Assembly (NCBI GenBank): GCA_963847715.1
Contig: CAWKAZ010000001.1
Span: 1 to 64,000 of the forward strand
Source: Acidiflorens sp963847715
Lineage (GTDB): Bacteria; Acidobacteriota; Terriglobia; Terriglobales; Acidobacteriaceae
Length of the DNA: 64,000 bases
Direction of reading: 5' to 3'
Part shown: piece by piece, positions 61,011 to 64,000 of the stretch
How positions within the stretch are numbered: the first letter of the stretch is position 1
Layout: the number at the start of each line of letters is the position of its first letter
Program-made: the position numbers and the translations under genes
Notes under the pieces: model-generated
Database searches by the model: none
What the model saw: only the letters and a program-made list of their open reading frames with translations
Told to the model about the DNA's origin: nothing

Positions 61011-62285
61011 ATGAAGATCCTCGTCATCGGCAGCGGTGGACGCGAACACGCGCTGGTCTGGAAGCTTCGCCAGTCTCCTCGCGTCACCAAAATCTACTGC
61101 GCGCCGGGCAATGGCGGAATTGCGGACGAATCGGAATGCGTTGCAGTCGACATCAAGAGTCTCGACTCAATGATCGAGCTCGCAAATCGCATTCAGCCTG
61201 ATCTGACCGTGGTCGGTCCGGAATTGCCGCTCATGCTCGGCGTTGTTGACGAGTTCACCCGACGAGGCTGGCGGACTTTTGGTCCAACCCAGGCCGCCGC
61301 ACAACTCGAGACAAGCAAGAGCTTTGCCAAGGAATTCCTGCAGCGCCACCGGATTCCCACCGCGCACTATGCAATCTGCGACTCGTCAGAGCAGGTGCGC
61401 GAGGCTCTACCTCACTTCCATACTCCCCTAGTAGTAAAAGCTGACGGGCTAGCCGGCGGCAAGGGTGTGGTCATCGCCAAGAGCAAGGACGAAGCGGCGA
61501 TGGTAGCCAACGAGATGCTTAGCGGCCGGATGCTCGGCGACGCCGGCGCGCGCGTTGTGCTGGAAGAATTCCTGCAAGGTGACGAGCTTTCTTTTCTTGT
61601 CGTGAGCGATGGCGAGCGGGTCGCCCCTCTGGTCGCAGCGCAGGATCACAAGCGCATCGGCGACGGCGACACTGGACCGAACACGGGTGGCATGGGCGCA
61701 TACACGACGCGCACTATCATCGACGATCAAATGCGAGATTGGCTCGTCGCGCACATCGCACGGCCAGTGGTCGCCGGCATGAAGGCTGAGGGCATGGAGT
61801 ACAAAGGTGTCCTCTATTGTGGTCTGATGATGACCGCCCGCGGCCCCATGGTGCTTGAATTCAACTGCCGCTTCGGCGATCCAGAAACGCAGCCCATTCT
61901 CATGCGCCTGGAAAGTGATCTGGTCGAAGCCATGGAGGCTTCGATCGACGGCCGCACCAGCGACGGCGATTTCAAATGGTCGAACGATGCCGCCGTCTCC
62001 ATAGTGATGGCCTCGGGCGGTTATCCCGGAGCTTATGAGGCGGGCAAGAAAATCAGCGGTCTCGAAGGTGCGGCAAAGACCGAGGGTGTAAAGATCTTCC
62101 ACGCCGGAACGTCAAAACGCGAAGGCGTCTTTTATACTGCAGGTGGCCGCGTCCTCGGGGTGACGGCGCGTGCTAGCGAACTGGAAACAGCCGCTCAGCG
62201 TGCCTATGAAGCGTGCGGCAAGATCAACTTTGATGGCGCGCACTATCGCAAAGACATTGCTGGCCGGGCGTTGACAAAGAAATAG
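61011..62285 (+). CDS. purD: phosphoribosylamine-glycine ligase
   Basis: A 424-residue PurD, an ATP-grasp enzyme joining glycine to phosphoribosylamine (GAR synthetase). The N-terminal MKILVIGSGGREHALVWKL, GPELPLMLGVVDEF, TPLVVKADGLAGGKGVVIA and QDHKRIGDGDTGPNTGGMGAY motifs are intact. The frame opens at 60969, but the ATG at 61011 is the conserved start. It is followed by purE on the same strand. Confidence 0.95.
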   Translation: MKILVIGSGGREHALVWKLRQSPRVTKIYCAPGNGGIADESECVAVDIKSLDSMIELANRIQPDLTVVGPELPLMLGVVDEFTRRGWRTFGPTQAAAQLETSKSFAKEFLQRHRIPTAHYAICDSSEQVREALPHFHTPLVVKADGLAGGKGVVIAKSKDEAAMVANEMLSGRMLGDAGARVVLEEFLQGDELSFLVVSDGERVAPLVAAQDHKRIGDGDTGPNTGGMGAYTTRTIIDDQMRDWLVAHIARPVVAGMKAEGMEYKGVLYCGLMMTARGPMVLEFNCRFGDPETQPILMRLESDLVEAMEASIDGRTSDGDFKWSNDAAVSIVMASGGYPGAYEAGKKISGLEGAAKTEGVKIFHAGTSKREGVFYTAGGRVLGVTARASELETAAQRAYEACGKINFDGAHYRKDIAGRALTKK

Positions 62286-62341
62286 CGCATCCAGTCCGCC
62301 GGCGTAACCTATTCATAATTTCAGAGGGGATTTTCGTAATC

Positions 62342-62848
62342 ATGAGCAAGCCACAAGTTTCCATCGTAATGGGTAGTGATTCCGACCTGGAGATCATGCG
62401 CGAAGCCGGCAAGGCTCTCGACGACTTCGGCATCGCCTACGAAATCGACGTAACCTCGGCCCACCGCTCGCCCGACCGCACCGCTGATTACGCGCGCAAG
62501 GCCGCCAGCCGCGGCATTCGCGTCATTATCGCGGGCGCAGGCGGAGCAGCCCACCTCGCCGGAGTGATCGCGGCCCACACCATTCTGCCCGTCATCGGCG
62601 TCCCCATTCCCTCCACCTCACTGCAAGGCATGGATTCTCTGCTGGCGACGGTTCAAATGCCGGCTGGAATTCCGGTGGCGACCGTCGCGATCGGCAAGCC
62701 TGGAGCGACCAATGCCGGAATCCTCGCGGCACAGATCATCGGAGTCGCCGACAGCGCTGTTGGGAAGAAACTGGAAGCACACAAAGAAAAACTCGCGCGC
62801 GGCGTGGAAGAAAAATCAAAGAAGCTGCAAGCTTCGTTACAAAACTGA
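62342..62848 (+). CDS. purE: 5-(carboxyamino)imidazole ribonucleotide mutase
   Basis: A 168-residue class I PurE: VSIVMGSDSDLEIM, VTSAHRSPDR with the catalytic His, GAGGAAHLAGVIA and GVPIPSTSLQGMDSLLATVQMPAGIPVATVAIG. It moves the carboxyl group in purine synthesis. GAGGGG lies upstream of the ATG. The purK partner is not in the window; the gene lies 56 bases after purD and is probably in the same operon. Confidence 0.95.
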   Translation: MSKPQVSIVMGSDSDLEIMREAGKALDDFGIAYEIDVTSAHRSPDRTADYARKAASRGIRVIIAGAGGAAHLAGVIAAHTILPVIGVPIPSTSLQGMDSLLATVQMPAGIPVATVAIGKPGATNAGILAAQIIGVADSAVGKKLEAHKEKLARGVEEKSKKLQASLQN

Positions 62849-62853
62849 GGTAT

Positions 62854-63774
62854 TCACAACTTCAAAGTTTTCAGATATGCGCGGAATTCCCCGCCCAGGT
62901 CCGTCCGCTTCAGAGCAAACTCTACTGTAGCTTTCAGGAAGCCGAGTTTGTCGCCCGCATCGAAGCGCCGGCCTTCGTAAACATAGGCATAAATCTTCTC
63001 ACGCTGCAGCAAACCACGCAGACCATCAGTGAGTTGCAGTTCGCCGCCTGCGCCCGGCTTGATGTCGGACAGCGTTTCAAAGACAGTCGGCGTCAGAATA
63101 TAGCGGCCGATCACGGCAAGATTCGAGGGTGCGTCCGCGAGCTTTGGCTTTTCGACCAGATCAATTACCTCGAACAATTTCCCACGTGATCCCGCGACCT
63201 CTTTTGCCTTGATCACTCCATAGGAGGAAATCGCCGGCCCCTCGACGACTTGCGTTGCGATCACGGAACAGTTCTTCTCGTCGAACACATCCATCAACTG
63301 CTTCAGTACCGGGACTTTCGCGTCGATAACATCGTCCGCCAGCAAGGTTGCGAAAGGCTCATCGCCAATCAATTCGCGCGCGGTCAGCACCGCATGCCCC
63401 AGCCCCAGCGCCTCCTTCTGTCGTACGTAGGCCACGTACATCAGGTCGGAGATCTGGCGCACGATGCGCAGCAGATCTTTCTTACCCTTTTCTTCGAGCA
63501 TTTTTTCCAGCTCATAGCTGACGTCGAAATGGTCCTCGATCGCGCTCTTGCCGCGCCCGGTAATCATGATGATCTGGTCGCAACCGGCAGTTACGGCCTC
63601 TTCTACACCGTATTGGATGATGGGCTTATCGACCAGCGGCAACATCTCTTTCGGCTGGGCCTTGGTAGCCGGGAGAAAGCGCGTGCCCAGCCCCGCGGCA
63701 GGGAAAACCGCTTTCCGAACTCTCCGCGTCTTGCGCCGTTCACCGTTGGTTCGTCGTTCACTCTTCGATTTCAT
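62854..63774 (-). CDS. galU: UTP-glucose-1-phosphate uridylyltransferase
   Basis: A 306-residue GalU with the nucleotidyltransferase signature FPAAGLGTRFLPATKAQPKEML and VDKPIIQYGVEEAV, plus LGHAVLTAREL and AVIGRYILTP. It makes UDP-glucose for envelope glycans. The Lys/Arg-rich N-terminus (about 1-20) is an extension. GAGG precedes the ATG. It is convergent with purE with only five bases between stops. Confidence 0.95.
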   Translation of the reverse strand: MKSKSERRTNGERRKTRRVRKAVFPAAGLGTRFLPATKAQPKEMLPLVDKPIIQYGVEEAVTAGCDQIIMITGRGKSAIEDHFDVSYELEKMLEEKGKKDLLRIVRQISDLMYVAYVRQKEALGLGHAVLTARELIGDEPFATLLADDVIDAKVPVLKQLMDVFDEKNCSVIATQVVEGPAISSYGVIKAKEVAGSRGKLFEVIDLVEKPKLADAPSNLAVIGRYILTPTVFETLSDIKPGAGGELQLTDGLRGLLQREKIYAYVYEGRRFDAGDKLGFLKATVEFALKRTDLGGEFRAYLKTLKL

Positions 63775-63815
63775 CCGCGCCTCATGAGGATCTTTCGGGG
63801 TATCTACGACTCGAC

Positions 63816-64000
63816 CTACGACTGGCCTACCGCGGCTTCGTGTGCTTCCAACTCTTCCAGCAGGTCGCGCAGCGTTTGCAGGATGCCACCGGCGCTATCG
63901 ATTTTGATCGAGAACTTCAGCGTTCCGTCCGGCGTAAACTGGGTTCCTCGTTGTGATGCCACGAACCGCGCCAGTTTCCCCGGATCTATCGCCGCATTTG
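63816..64000 (-). CDS. probable C-terminal end of transcription-repair coupling factor (Mfd), partial
   Basis: About 61 residues at the window edge, on the minus strand, ending at TAG (63816-63818). The readable end is KLARFVASQRGTQFTPDG, then TLKFSI, and LRDLLEELEAHE. This resembles the C-terminal end of acidobacterial Mfd proteins, but only this short piece is available. It lies 41 bases upstream of galU on the same strand, so the two may be co-transcribed. Confidence 0.4.
   Translation of the reverse strand, partial: NAAIDPGKLARFVASQRGTQFTPDGTLKFSIKIDSAGGILQTLRDLLEELEAHEAAVGQS

Noticed and set aside
1..64000. CRISPR arrays
   Set aside because: No regularly spaced direct repeats of the expected length were seen, and no cas genes.

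Overview
The window looks like chromosomal DNA of an acidobacterium, most likely a Koribacter-like member of the Terriglobia. This is inferred from the mix of genes: an alternative complex III (Act) operon joined to a caa3-type oxidase, a GloVer-repeat secreted protein, DUF6677 and DUF3106 proteins, and heptamer-like repeats between genes. No 16S rRNA gene is present, so the assignment is not proven.

Layout. 1-7.4 kb is an unstable region. It holds a secreted alpha/beta hydrolase, a GloVer-repeat protein, an HGSNAT-like membrane acyltransferase and a PPOX-fold protein. Between them lie REP-like palindromes, a decayed IS110-family fragment, one apparently complete IS1111-type element with a long non-coding segment that may encode a bridge (seek) RNA, and a 148-bp MITE-like element. 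7.8-12.3 kb is an integrative island ending at a tRNA-Val(CAC) gene: a CGNR-like zinc-finger protein, a three-gene operon of unknown function, a protein with two ribbon-helix-helix-like repeats, an excisionase-like protein and a tyrosine integrase. A truncated second integrase lies across the tRNA at 12.6-13.3 kb.

14.2-25.8 kb is mostly core-like: an ECF sigma/anti-sigma pair with a DUF3106 protein, an M24 peptidase with two membrane proteins, proline dehydrogenase, a Kelch protein, a tandem-GNAT protein, a GT39 glycosyltransferase, nrnA-rbfA-ylxP, and a cold-shock gene with a clear terminator. 26-31 kb holds a LexA-like repressor divergent from a Crp/Fnr regulator, a single-domain response regulator, and three copies of a GTACG-N-CAGCGTAC-like palindrome.

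31-47.3 kb is the energy-metabolism block, all on the minus strand. A large membrane-anchored FAD/Fe-S dehydrogenase lies downstream of actABCDEF, a small membrane protein, a SCO copper chaperone and ctaCDEF. Together the last twelve would pass electrons from quinol through alternative complex III to a caa3 oxidase. 47.5-55.1 kb holds an aldehyde dehydrogenase, an AhpD-like protein and two DAO-type flavin oxidases, suggesting amine or amino-acid oxidation, followed by transport genes. 55.2-64 kb is housekeeping: aconitase, universal stress protein with an Nramp transporter, purD-purE, galU, and the C-terminal end of a probable mfd gene cut by the window edge.
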